A stretch of 64,000 bases of DNA, from positions 1,107,981 to 1,171,980 of the forward strand of contig NZ_JARVSC010000003.1 in NCBI RefSeq assembly GCF_030209375.1. The letters run 5' to 3'. Origin of the DNA: Plantibacter sp. ME-Dv--P-122b. GTDB taxonomy: Bacteria; Actinomycetota; Actinomycetes; Actinomycetales; Microbacteriaceae. Both the position numbers and the translations under genes were made by a program. Shown in pieces: positions 47,720-55,382 of this stretch; position 1 is the stretch's first letter; the number at the start of each line of letters is the position of its first letter. Under the pieces are notes generated by a model. The model was not told the origin of the DNA, did no database searches, and worked only from the letters and a program-made list of their open reading frames with translations.

Positions 47720-48013
47720 ATGACCACGGAGTTCGCCAACGAGACCGATGCCCAGCGCTACACCATGCACATCGACGGCCAGCTGGTGAGCGTCGTCGAC
47801 TACCGGATCTCGGGCGACTCGATCTCGTTCCCCCACACCTTCACCACGCCGCCCTTCCGCGGCAAGGGGTATGCGGGCGAACTCGTCGCCTACGCGGTCG
47901 ACGACGTCGAGCAGCACAGCGACCGTCGGATCGTCCCGATGTGCTGGTACGTGGGCGAGTGGTTCGACGCGCACCCCGAGCGTCAGGACCTCCTCACCCG
48001 CTCCGCCGGCTAG
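47720..48013 (+). CDS. Small GNAT-like N-acetyltransferase (YjdJ type)
   Basis: A 97-residue protein with only the acetyl-CoA-binding part of a GNAT fold: DYRISGDSISFPHTFTTPPFRGKGYAGELV (in pieces; the RGKGYAG loop binds CoA pyrophosphate) and RRIVPMCWYVGEWFDAHPE, as in YjdJ/DUF-type mini-GNATs. Substrate unknown. The chosen ATG at 47720 (MTTEFAN) is preferred over the longer frame to 47525, which overlaps the divergent methyltransferase. Confidence 0.8.
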   Translation: MTTEFANETDAQRYTMHIDGQLVSVVDYRISGDSISFPHTFTTPPFRGKGYAGELVAYAVDDVEQHSDRRIVPMCWYVGEWFDAHPERQDLLTRSAG

Positions 48014-48017
48014 CCCC

Positions 48018-48103
48018 GTTCACAACTCAGGGGCACGCCGGCGCGTCGCGGCCGAGCGCTCGTCGCCGGGGACGACACGCCGGACGCGTCCTGCGTTGTG
48101 AAC
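48018..48103. repeat. Family-A inverted-repeat element (A4)
   Basis: Arms GTTCACAACTCAGG (48018) and CCTGCGTTGTGAAC (ending 48103), 13 of 14 positions paired, with GC-rich sequence between them. It begins 4 bp after the GNAT stop codon and lies upstream of the PPK2 promoter. Confidence 0.82.
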
Positions 48104-48152
48104 CGCCACCAGCGCGTCACCCACCGGTCACCTGACGGTTACGCGCGGGGAC

Positions 48153-48158
48153 TAGCGT
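48153..48158 (+). promoter_or_regulatory. -10 box (TAGCGT) of the leaderless PPK2 promoter
   Basis: TAGCGT, 7 nt, then the ATG at 48166. Confidence 0.5.
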
Positions 48159-48165
48159 CCCGACC

Positions 48166-49086
48166 ATGCAGCAGCTCGTCTCGCACTACGCCCCGCCGCC
48201 CGCACTCGACCAGGTCGACGGCTACCAGGTAGTCGACGTCGACGACGACGACCCCATCCTGCTCGACGCCGCCGGCAGCCATATCGACACGTGGCGCGAG
48301 GGCTACCCGTACGCCGAGCGCATGTCGCGAGAGCAGTACGAGAGCGACAAGCGACTGCTCCAGATTGAGCTGCTGAAGCTGCAGAACTGGATCAAGGCGA
48401 ACGACCGTCGGCTGGTCGTCGTATTCGAGGGACGCGACGCGGCCGGCAAGGGCGGCACGATCAAGCGCTTCACGGAGCACCTCAACCCGCGCGGCGCCCG
48501 CGTCGTCGCACTCGAGAAGCCGACCACCCGCGAGTCCACGCAGTGGTACTTCCAGCGCTACGTCCAACATCTGCCGGCCGCCGGCGAGATCGTGCTGTTC
48601 GACCGGTCCTGGTACAACCGCGCGGGCGTCGAACGCGTGATGGGGTTCTGCACCCCGGCGCAGTACGACGAGTTCATGCGCCAGGCCCCGCTGTTCGAGC
48701 AGATGCTCGTCGGTGACGGTGTCGACCTCGTGAAGTTCTGGTTCTCCGTCTCCGCCGACGAGCAGCGCACGCGCTTCGCGATCCGCCAGGTCGACCCGGT
48801 GCGGCAGTGGAAGCTCTCCCCGATGGACCTCGCCTCACTCGACAAGTGGGGCGACTACACGCGCGCGAAGGAGGCGATGCTCGAGGCGACGGACACCGCG
48901 GACGCCCCGTGGACGATCGTCAAGAGCAACGACAAGAAGCGCGCCAGGGTCGAGGCGATGCGGCATGTGCTGCACCGCTTCGACTACGACAACAAGGACC
49001 ACGAGGTCGTCGGCACGCCGGACACCAACATCGTCGGGCCCGCCGCATCGGTCTACGAGCGCGGCGAGCGCACCGTCGGCGACTGA
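48166..49086 (+). CDS. ppk2: Polyphosphate kinase 2 family protein
   Basis: Transfers phosphate between polyphosphate and nucleoside mono- or diphosphates. The 306-residue protein has Walker A FEGRDAAGKGGTIKRF (about residue 90), the Walker-B-like LFDRSWYNRAGVERVMGFC (about residue 144) and the lid arginines in KFWFSVSADEQRTRF. The N-terminal 60 residues carry an acidic DVDDDDP run. The size fits the single-domain class I PPK2 group, acting mainly on GDP or ADP, though class cannot be settled by eye. A leaderless promoter is visible 7 nt upstream. Confidence 0.92.
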   Translation: MQQLVSHYAPPPALDQVDGYQVVDVDDDDPILLDAAGSHIDTWREGYPYAERMSREQYESDKRLLQIELLKLQNWIKANDRRLVVVFEGRDAAGKGGTIKRFTEHLNPRGARVVALEKPTTRESTQWYFQRYVQHLPAAGEIVLFDRSWYNRAGVERVMGFCTPAQYDEFMRQAPLFEQMLVGDGVDLVKFWFSVSADEQRTRFAIRQVDPVRQWKLSPMDLASLDKWGDYTRAKEAMLEATDTADAPWTIVKSNDKKRARVEAMRHVLHRFDYDNKDHEVVGTPDTNIVGPAASVYERGERTVGD

Positions 49087-49112
49087 ACCGGACGCCGGGC
49101 CGCAGTGCCCGC

Positions 49113-49118
49113 TATCCT
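49113..49118 (+). promoter_or_regulatory. -10 box (TATCCT) of a leaderless promoter
   Basis: TATCCT, 7 nt, then the ATG at 49126; it decides between this ATG and an upstream in-frame codon at 49105. Confidence 0.5.
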
Positions 49119-49125
49119 CTGGATC

Positions 49126-49626
49126 ATGCAGCCGAACCCGTCACCGTTGCGACGCCTCACCTCGTCGAGTGCGATCTACGGCACCGTCGTCTACGCCGGC
49201 CTCGTCGGCGCGTCGAGCGTGTACGAGGAGGACGACGTCGAGCAGGTGCTCATCACGAGTGCGCTGACCCTCATCGTGTTCTGGCTCGCGCACGTCTACT
49301 CGGCCGCCCTCGCGCACCACGGCGATGACCGGCACGAGGCGTTGGTGACGCTCGGGGCGTCGATCAGGCACGGGTTCCAGGAGTCGTCCGGGATGCTCCT
49401 GTCCGCCGTCCTCCCGACGATCCCGCTCGTGTTCGGCGTCGCCGGCGTGCTCAGCCATGAGCACGCCGTGATCCTGGCGCTGCAGGTGTCGACGCTGATG
49501 CTCTTCGTGCTCGGCTGCGCGGCGTTCGTGGTGCGCGGGTCGCGCTGGTGGTGGTGTCTCCTCGGCGGCGTCGCGACGGCCCTGTTCGGGATCGTGATCA
49601 TCCTGCTCGAGGCCGGCACCCACTAG
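49126..49626 (+). CDS. Small integral membrane protein of unknown function
   Basis: A 166-residue protein with four or five membrane spans: AIYGTVVYAGLVGASSV, VLITSALTLIVFWLAHVYSA, MLLSAVLPTIPLVFGVAGVL, VILALQVSTLMLFVLGCAAF and CLLGGVATALFGIVIILLE. An acidic loop (YEEDDVEQ) joins spans one and two, and span two ends in WLAHVYSAALAHHG with several His residues. I do not recognise a functional family. It follows PPK2 after 39 bp but has its own promoter. Confidence 0.72.
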   Translation: MQPNPSPLRRLTSSSAIYGTVVYAGLVGASSVYEEDDVEQVLITSALTLIVFWLAHVYSAALAHHGDDRHEALVTLGASIRHGFQESSGMLLSAVLPTIPLVFGVAGVLSHEHAVILALQVSTLMLFVLGCAAFVVRGSRWWWCLLGGVATALFGIVIILLEAGTH

Positions 49627-49701
49627 TCCGGTCCGCCCGCCACGGGTCCCGACTGGCTGGTGTCGAGCGTCCGGGACCGACCGTTCGGGCCCCTCGCGAG
49701 C

Positions 49702-50247
49702 TCAGCGGCGGGTGGCGAGCGCCTTCGCGGACTGCTGGGCGGCGCGACGGACCTCGCGGTCGGGGTCGCGGAGGAGCGCCTCGAGGAGCGGCTTGGCGTC
49801 CTCTCCACCGACGGCGGCGAGCGTCCGGGCTCCGGCTGCGCGCACGCGGGCGTGGTCGTCGCTCAGGAGTGGTGCGATCGCGGCGACGTCGCCGATCCGG
49901 CGCTCGGCGCAGACGCGCGCGGCCATCTCGCGGACGCGCCAGGCCTGGTTGCCGAGTGCTCCGATGACGGGCGCGGAGGCCGAGTCGTCCCACACGTGCA
50001 GCAGGGCGCGGGTGCCCCAGAGCTCGGGCCAGTACAGGGCGGGCGCTCCGCCGAGGATGCCCTCGGCGTGGTGGCCGCCGACGACGCGGAGGAAGTCCTC
50101 ACCCTCATAGCGACCGGCGAGGAGGGACACGCAGCGTTCGACGACCCTGGTCTCGCTCTCGGCGGCGACCGCGTCGGCGAGCCGCTGCTCAAGGGAGGCC
50201 TGCGTGGCGGGGGTCGACGGGTCGGGTGTCTCGTTCTGCGCTGTCAT
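49702..50247 (-). CDS. HEAT-repeat protein
   Basis: A 181-residue protein whose C-terminal half is a series of HEAT-like helical pairs: SAPVIGALGNQAWRVREMAARV, DVAAIAPLLSDDHARVRAAGARTLA (in pieces) and KPLLEALLRDPDREVRRAAQQS. Such repeats form curved protein-binding scaffolds. The N-terminal part (WPELWGTRALLHVW) is not repeat-like. Function is unknown. A TAGGGT box lies 9 nt before the ATG. Confidence 0.75.
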   Translation of the reverse strand: MTAQNETPDPSTPATQASLEQRLADAVAAESETRVVERCVSLLAGRYEGEDFLRVVGGHHAEGILGGAPALYWPELWGTRALLHVWDDSASAPVIGALGNQAWRVREMAARVCAERRIGDVAAIAPLLSDDHARVRAAGARTLAAVGGEDAKPLLEALLRDPDREVRRAAQQSAKALATRR

Positions 50248-50261
50248 CGTCCCCCCACCCT

Positions 50262-50330
50262 AGCCCGCGAGCTGTCACCAACGGTGGGTGATGCAGCCCC
50301 ACACCCGCCACTGGTGACAGTTCGCGGGCT
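50262..50330. repeat. Family-B inverted-repeat element (B2)
   Basis: Arms AGCCCGCGAGCTGTCACCA (50262-50280) and TGGTGACAGTTCGCGGGCT (50312-50330), 18 of 19 positions paired, 8 bp beyond the stop codon of the lipoate ligase gene. Confidence 0.88.
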
Positions 50331-50338
50331 GCGGCAGG

Positions 50339-51388
50339 CTACGGGACGCGGGTGAGCCAGGCGTCGGTGGCGAACTTGTCGGTGACGAGCTGCTCGGCGG
50401 CGGCGCGCTCGGCATCGGTGACGTGGCCGGGGGTCGCGCCGGTGATCTCGACGAAGGTGTCCTTCATACGATCGATGATCTCGGCCCGCGAGAGCCCGGT
50501 CTGGCTGCGGAGCGGGTCGACGCGCTTGGCGGCCGAAGTGGTGCCCTTGTCGCTGAGCTTCTCCCGCCCGATGCGGAGCACCTGCGTCATGAGCTCGCCG
50601 TCCATGTCGTAGCTCATCGTGACGTGGTGCAGGACGGCACCGTTCCCGAGTCGCTTCTGCGCGGCACCGCCGATCTTGCCCGACGGGCTCGTGATGTCGT
50701 TGAGCGGCTGGTACGTCGCCTCGATGCCGAGCGAGCGGAGGGCGACGAGCACCCAGTCGTCGAGGTAGGCGTAGGAGTCGGCGAAGGTCATGCCGTTCAC
50801 GAGCTCGGCCGGGACGTAGAGCGAGTAGGTGATGATGCCACCGCGCTGCATCATCATCGCGCCACCACCGGAGACACGGCGGACGACCTCGAAGCCGTTC
50901 GCCTTCGCATTGTCGAGGTCGACCTCGTTCTTGAGCGACTGGAAGCTGCCGATCACGACGGCCGACTGGTCCCACTCCCAAATGCGGAGCGTCGGACCGC
51001 GGCGACCCTCGCCGACCTCGTTCGTCAGCACCTCGTCGAGCGCGAGGTGGAGTTGCGGCGACACCGAGCCCTCGTGGATGAGCTGCCAGTCGTAGTCGCC
51101 CCAGCCCGTCGCCTTCGCGAGGGAGCGGCGGATCGCCGTCGCGACGGCCTCGGGCGTGAAGCCGAGGAGCACGGCATCCTCCGGCAGCGCACCGCGGATG
51201 GCGGCGGCGAGACCTGCGGCGTCGGTGGTGGCGGGGAGCCCGGTGACGGCGCGGTCGATCAGCGCGAGCGCGTCATCGGGTTCGAGGAAGAAGTCGCCGG
51301 CGAGGCGGAAGTCCGCGATGCGGTCGTCGACCACCTCGAGATCGACGACGACGAGCTTGCCACCCGGGACCTTGTACTCACCATGCAT
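50339..51388 (-). CDS. lplA: Lipoate-protein ligase A with N-terminal accessory domain
   Basis: Attaches lipoate to E2 and glycine-cleavage proteins using ATP. The catalytic domain begins about residue 95 (WQLIHEGSVSPQLHLALDEVL) and contains the lipoyl-AMP motif VRRVSGGGAMMMQRGG (about residue 170) and KIGGAAQKRL with the catalytic Lys. The first 75 residues (MHGEYKVPGGKLVVVDLEV, RLAGDFFLEPDDAL) look like the small accessory domain that is C-terminal in E. coli LplA and a separate protein (LplB) in Thermoplasma, here placed first. Length 349 agrees with a two-domain enzyme. Confidence 0.85.
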   Translation of the reverse strand: MHGEYKVPGGKLVVVDLEVVDDRIADFRLAGDFFLEPDDALALIDRAVTGLPATTDAAGLAAAIRGALPEDAVLLGFTPEAVATAIRRSLAKATGWGDYDWQLIHEGSVSPQLHLALDEVLTNEVGEGRRGPTLRIWEWDQSAVVIGSFQSLKNEVDLDNAKANGFEVVRRVSGGGAMMMQRGGIITYSLYVPAELVNGMTFADSYAYLDDWVLVALRSLGIEATYQPLNDITSPSGKIGGAAQKRLGNGAVLHHVTMSYDMDGELMTQVLRIGREKLSDKGTTSAAKRVDPLRSQTGLSRAEIIDRMKDTFVEITGATPGHVTDAERAAAEQLVTDKFATDAWLTRVP

Positions 51389-51445
51389 GCCCCCAGCCTA
51401 TTCCTGGACGGCGTCCGGATTCCCCGGAAGGCTTGTCCAACCGTC

Positions 51446-52864
51446 TCAGGAGTCGAAGCCGATGCCGAAGCGGTCCATGACCTTCAGGAGCAGGCCGTCG
51501 CGGCCCTCGTTCGCGTCGGAACGGGCGACCGCGCGGCGGACGGTCTGGATCGCGGGGTTCGCGATGGGCTCCGGCGGGATGGGGATCGGCTTGGACCGGA
51601 CCATCTTCAGGCGGGTCAGCTCGGTCGACTCGCCGCTCAGGAGATCGAGCATGACCTTCGCCCCGAAGCGCGTCGCTCCGACCCCGAGTCCGGTGAACCC
51701 GGCGCTGTAGGCGACGCGCCCGCCGAGTGCCGTGCCCTGGAACGCCGACAGCCGCGAACACATATCGATCATGCCGCCCCACGCGTGGGTGAACCGGACG
51801 TCGAGTTGCGGGTAGGTCGTGAAGAAGTGGTCGGCGAGCGTCTCGAACGTCTCGCGTCGCTGGTCGTGCTCGGGGCGGATCCGACCGCCGCGGTGGTAGA
51901 CGGCATCGAAGCCGCCGTAGAGGATGCGATCGTCCGCGGATCGGCGGGAGTAGTGGAACTCACGACTCGAATCGGCGATGCCGAAGCGGTCGGTCCAACC
52001 GATGCTCTCGAGCTGCTCCGGGGAGAGCGGCTCGGTCATGAGCACGTAGTCGTACACGGGGATCGTCAGGAGCTCCGTACGCTTGAGGAGTGACGGGAAG
52101 CCGTTGGTGGCGAGCGCGACCCGCCGGGCCTGCACCCGGCCCTGCTTCGTCGTCACCGCGACGCCGTCGCCCGAGCGCCGCAACCGGGTCGCCGGGGTGT
52201 GCTCGAAGACCCGCACGCCGAGCTCGATGCACGCGCGCTTCAACCCCCAGGCGAGCTTCGCCGGGTGGACGAGCGCCGTGCTCTTCCACTCGCGCTGACC
52301 GGCCAGGTATACGGGTGAGTGCACGAGCGCCTGGACGGCCTCGCGATCGAGGAACACACCATCGCCCGATACCTCGCGAAGCGCGTCCACCTGATGCGGC
52401 TCCGTCGCGACCGTGAGCACCCCCGTGTGCTCGAACTCGGCGTCGATCCCGAGGCGGTCGAGCGTGGCGACGAACTCGTCGAAGTTCTCGTCTGCCAGGC
52501 GTTCCAGCTCCGGCAGTTCGTCGGCGAAGTGGCGCTCGCCGTTGTCGACGCCGTGGGTGAGGCTCGCCTCGAAGAAGCCGCCGTTCCGGCCACTCGCCGC
52601 CCAGCCGACCTCCCTGCCCTCGATGAGCACGACGTCACGCGAGGGGTCGGCCTCCTTGGCGATGAGCGCCGTCCACAGTCCGGAGTAGCCGCCACCGACG
52701 ACCAGCAGATCCGCCGTGACCTGGCCGACGAGTCGGGGCTCCGGCGTCGGCCGATCGGGGCTGTCGAGCCAGTACGGGACCGTGCTCGCGCCCGCGAGCG
52801 ACCGGGCGATGCGCTCCGCCGAGGTCCGTCTGCGGTGGCTGTAGGTGGGTCCGTCCGAGGTCAC
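51446..52864 (-). CDS. FAD-dependent oxidoreductase, gamma-glutamylputrescine oxidase-like
   Basis: A 472-residue DAO-family flavoenzyme. An unusual N-terminal leader of 50 residues (with YWLDSPDRP) precedes the dinucleotide site ADLLVVGGGYSGLWTALIAKE (about residue 51), then EVGWAASGRNGGF, the PuuB/OrdL-type signature of an Ala-Ser-Gly-Arg-Asn-Gly-Gly segment. The C-terminus has HAWGGMIDMCSRL and SAGFTGLGVGATRFG, FAD contacts. Probable substrate: gamma-glutamyl-polyamine or a related secondary amine. GTG start follows AGAGGAG at good spacing. It is transcribed alone. Confidence 0.82.
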   Translation of the reverse strand: MTSDGPTYSHRRRTSAERIARSLAGASTVPYWLDSPDRPTPEPRLVGQVTADLLVVGGGYSGLWTALIAKEADPSRDVVLIEGREVGWAASGRNGGFFEASLTHGVDNGERHFADELPELERLADENFDEFVATLDRLGIDAEFEHTGVLTVATEPHQVDALREVSGDGVFLDREAVQALVHSPVYLAGQREWKSTALVHPAKLAWGLKRACIELGVRVFEHTPATRLRRSGDGVAVTTKQGRVQARRVALATNGFPSLLKRTELLTIPVYDYVLMTEPLSPEQLESIGWTDRFGIADSSREFHYSRRSADDRILYGGFDAVYHRGGRIRPEHDQRRETFETLADHFFTTYPQLDVRFTHAWGGMIDMCSRLSAFQGTALGGRVAYSAGFTGLGVGATRFGAKVMLDLLSGESTELTRLKMVRSKPIPIPPEPIANPAIQTVRRAVARSDANEGRDGLLLKVMDRFGIGFDS

Positions 52865-52921
52865 CGGGTCTCCTCTGCGTCGAGTGTGGGTGCCGCGACT
52901 GTACCCCGCGGCCCATGAGAT

Positions 52922-52999
52922 TGTCGAAGGGTGGTGGCGGTCGCTGCCCTTCGACAGGCTCAGGGACCGGGGCGGGCGCTCACGGACCGGGGCGGGCGC
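52922..52999. repeat. Family-D hairpin and short tandem repeat (D4)
   Basis: TGTCGAAGGG (52922) pairs with CCCTTCGACA (52947-52956), which continues into GGCTCAGGGA. A tandem ACCGGGGCGGGCGC occurs twice at about 52966 and 52985. It lies at the 3' side of the lipase gene (stop at 53016) on the minus strand. Confidence 0.75.
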
Positions 53000-53015
53000 C
53001 CGGCGACCGGGCGAC

Positions 53016-53900
53016 TCAGGTCCGTTTGTCGAGCCACTCCACGACGTCGCGCTCGACGTCCTCGCGGTTCAACTCGTTGAAGATCTCGTGCCGCGCCTCG
53101 GGGTAGATGATGAGCGTCACGTCCGTCAGCTTCGACCGCTTCACGTAGGCGTCACGGAGGAGGGTCAGGCCGCGGACGCCACCGAGGGAGTCGTCGGATC
53201 CGCCCAGAATGAGCACCGGAACCGCGCGAGGCAGGCGCTTCGGCGGGCGGCCGAGGAAGGCGAACGCCTGGATCGGGTTCCACACCGGGGTGACGCCGAT
53301 GTCGAAGTTGCGCTCGTCGGCGGCGAACGCGGCCCAGGCGGCCGGGTCGCGGTTGAGCCACTCGAGACCGGTCTTCCCCGTCTTCCGCCAGCGCTTGTTG
53401 AGGTCGCCGGCGTTGATCACACCGGGCATCGCGAGCGAGGTGCCCGAGAGGATCAGGAACTCGTACAAGTCGTGTTCGGCGACGACCTTCTGCGCCATGA
53501 GCGAGCCCCAACTGTGACCGAGCAACGCGAGCCGCGACTCGGGGAAACGGGTCCGCAGGTACCGGCCGACGGCGGCGACGGAGTCGATCGCGCCCCGGGT
53601 CGTCCGTGGGCCGAGCTTGCCGAGGCCGAGGTGCTCGAGCCCCGTGCGACCGTGGCCGCGGTGGTCGTCGGCCGCGACCGTGTACCCCGCGTCGTTGAGC
53701 CGCGCGGCGAGGCGCCCGTAGCGGAGGGCGTGCTCCCCCGCACCGTGGGCGATGTGCACGACGGCCCGCGGGTTCGGCACCTCCCACAGGTAGACGTAGA
53801 CCGTGACGCCATCGTCGTCGACGATCGTCTCGGTCGCATACGGTCGCGGCTCGACGGGGCGGTTCGCGTCGTCGACGGGTGGCGGGGTCTGCTCGCTCAT
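53016..53900 (-). CDS. Alpha/beta hydrolase, monoacylglycerol lipase-like
   Basis: A 294-residue soluble hydrolase of the lysophospholipase/MGL group: HIAHGAGEHALRY (oxyanion loop), DDHRGHGRTG (family-typical), the nucleophile elbow LALLGHSWGSLMAQK (Ser about residue 125), GGSDDSLGGVRG (catalytic Asp) and YPEARHEIFNEL (catalytic His). The start ATG at 53900 is 6 nt after TACGCT (53907-53912), a leaderless pattern; longer frames upstream overlap the CorA leader. Likely cleaves monoglycerides or similar lipids. Confidence 0.87.
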   Translation of the reverse strand: MSEQTPPPVDDANRPVEPRPYATETIVDDDGVTVYVYLWEVPNPRAVVHIAHGAGEHALRYGRLAARLNDAGYTVAADDHRGHGRTGLEHLGLGKLGPRTTRGAIDSVAAVGRYLRTRFPESRLALLGHSWGSLMAQKVVAEHDLYEFLILSGTSLAMPGVINAGDLNKRWRKTGKTGLEWLNRDPAAWAAFAADERNFDIGVTPVWNPIQAFAFLGRPPKRLPRAVPVLILGGSDDSLGGVRGLTLLRDAYVKRSKLTDVTLIIYPEARHEIFNELNREDVERDVVEWLDKRT

Positions 53901-53906
53901 CCCGCC

Positions 53907-53912
53907 AGCGTA
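53907..53912 (-). promoter_or_regulatory. -10 box (TACGCT) of the leaderless lipase promoter
   Basis: TACGCT, 6 nt, then the ATG at 53900 on the minus strand. Confidence 0.45.
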
Positions 53913-53943
53913 GGCCCTCGGCCCGGCGGCGTCGCGAGTCCGT

Positions 53944-54209
53944 TTGCAGTTCCCGGAGGGCAGGCGTACGGTGAACGAGGCCCGAACGGCGGGCCGGCAG
54001 GTTTCGACGGAAGCGAGGTGAGCGGCCATGGCTGGTGACAGTACCCGCGCCATCGCATCGACGAACCGCCTCGCCTCCCTCACCCGGTAGGCGCTGCCAC
54101 CGCCGGTGCCGAGGCGCCCTCACTCACACCTCCCCGGGTGCGATCCACCGCGATCGCCTGCACCCGCGCGGCCGCCGCACGTTCCCGTCGATCGATGGAC
54201 GGAGACCTC
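53944..54209 (+). promoter_or_regulatory. corA promoter and long structured leader
   Basis: TTGCAG (53944-53949), 17-bp spacer, TACGGT (53967-53972): a plausible promoter giving a leader of about 230 nt. The leader contains a 20-codon open frame with a ribosome site (54028-54090) and then a GC-rich stem GGCGC (54090) with GGCGCC (ending 54118) around CACCGCCGGTG. It does not match the M-box riboswitch as far as I can judge. It is a good candidate for a Mg2+- or translation-sensing attenuator. Confidence 0.5.
54028..54090 (+). CDS. Small leader ORF upstream of corA
   Basis: A 20-codon frame reading MAGDSTRAIASTNRLASLTR, with GAGGTG about 8 nt upstream of the ATG. Its stop codon lies at the base of the following hairpin, as in translation-dependent attenuators. 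It is too short to judge by codon use; it could be a chance frame. Confidence 0.4.
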   Translation: MAGDSTRAIASTNRLASLTR

Positions 54210-55268
54210 ATGGCACTCATCGACAACGGCATCTACGTGACCGGACGGCGCTCGGCGAGCCCGCGATCGCTCGACGCGACGTACGAGCTCCTCAACGAAC
54301 AGCGCGGCATGGCCTGGATCGGTCTGTACCGCCCGGAACCGTCGGAGATCCGCTCCGTCGCGCAGGAGTTCGACCTGCATCCGCTCGCCGTCGAGGACGC
54401 TCTGAAGGGTCATCAGCGGGCGAAGCTCGAGCGCTACGGCGACACGCTGTTCGTCGTCCTGCGTCCCGCCCGCTACCTGGACGAGGAGGAGCGGGTCGAG
54501 TTCGGCGAGGTGCACCTGTTCGTCGGACCCGGGTTCGTCGTCACCGTCCGCCACGCGGAGAAGCCCGACCTCGGCCAGGTCCGGCGGCGACTCGAAGCCC
54601 GGCCCGACATCCTCGCGCTCGGTCCCGACGCGGTCCTGCACGCCGTGCTCGACCAGGTCGTCGACGGCTACGGTCCCGTCGTCGCGGGACTCGAGAACGA
54701 CATCGACGAGATCGAGGACGAGCTCTTCGGTGACGCCGCGGACGTCTCGCGTCGCATCTACGAACTGCTGCGCCAGGTCATCGCGTTCCAGCGCGCGACC
54801 ACGCCCCTGCGGGCCATGCTCCACGGCCTGCTGCAGGGCGCCGACAAGTACGGTCTCGACGAGGAGCTGCGCAACGGCTTCCGCGACGTCCTCGACCACA
54901 CCCTCCGGATCGCGGAGCGCGTCGACTCGTTCCGTCACCTGCTCCGCAACGCGCTGACGGTGCACGCGACCCTCATGACGCAGCAGCAGAACGAGGAGAT
55001 GCGACGCCTCTCGGAAGCGAGCCTCGCGCAGAACGAGGAGTCGCGTCGGATGAGCGAGACGGCGCTGGCGCAGAACGAGGAGATCAAGCGCATCTCCTCC
55101 TGGGCGGCGATCCTCTTCGCCCCGACGCTCATCGGCACCGTCTACGGCATGAACTTCGACGACATGCCGGAGCTCCACTGGCAGTTCGGCTACCCGGTCG
55201 CCATCGGAGCGATGCTCGTCCTCTCCGGCACCCTGTACGCCATCTTCCGAGCCCGCCGCTGGCTCTGA
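54210..55268 (+). CDS. corA: CorA-family magnesium/cobalt channel with extended stalk repeats
   Basis: A 352-residue pentameric channel subunit. Cytoplasmic funnel of about 230 residues, a long stalk helix, then two membrane spans joined by the selectivity motif YGMNFDDMPE. Just before the first span there are three near-identical 14-residue repeats (QQQNEEMRRLSEAS, LAQNEESRRMSETA, LAQNEEIKRISSWA); ordinary CorA proteins have one QNxxMKxxSxWA unit at this place. The start ATG at 54210 (MALIDNG) has GGAGACCTC upstream; earlier in-frame codons are less well placed. The family imports Mg2+ and can carry Co2+ or Ni2+. Confidence 0.92.
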   Translation: MALIDNGIYVTGRRSASPRSLDATYELLNEQRGMAWIGLYRPEPSEIRSVAQEFDLHPLAVEDALKGHQRAKLERYGDTLFVVLRPARYLDEEERVEFGEVHLFVGPGFVVTVRHAEKPDLGQVRRRLEARPDILALGPDAVLHAVLDQVVDGYGPVVAGLENDIDEIEDELFGDAADVSRRIYELLRQVIAFQRATTPLRAMLHGLLQGADKYGLDEELRNGFRDVLDHTLRIAERVDSFRHLLRNALTVHATLMTQQQNEEMRRLSEASLAQNEESRRMSETALAQNEEIKRISSWAAILFAPTLIGTVYGMNFDDMPELHWQFGYPVAIGAMLVLSGTLYAIFRARRWL

Positions 55269-55277
55269 CCCCACCCC

Positions 55278-55345
55278 AGCCCGCGAACTGTCACAAACAG
55301 ATAGTCCGGCACCCTTTGCACTGTCGGTTGGTGACAGTTCGCGGG
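55278..55345. repeat. Family-B inverted-repeat element (B3)
   Basis: Arms AGCCCGCGAACTGTCAC (55278) and GTGACAGTTCGCGGG (ending 55345). It starts 10 bp beyond the corA stop codon and ends at the edge of the MarR promoter. Confidence 0.85.
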
Positions 55346-55377
55346 TATACTTAGGGTGGCTAATTTGCTAGGCTAAT
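55346..55377 (+). promoter_or_regulatory. Promoter/operator of the marR-MFS operon
   Basis: An AT-rich block contains TATACT (55346-55351) and TAGGCT (55369-55374), both possible -10 boxes. It also has TTAG-N5-CTAA (55351-55363) and a direct repeat GGCTAAT (55358-55364 and 55371-55377). This is a likely autoregulatory MarR site. Confidence 0.55.
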
Positions 55378-55382
55378 GAATC

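Noticed and set aside
54028..54209. M-box (Mg2+) riboswitch upstream of corA
   Set aside because: I could not find the conserved M-box core; only a small ORF and a hairpin are visible, so I report a leader of unknown type.
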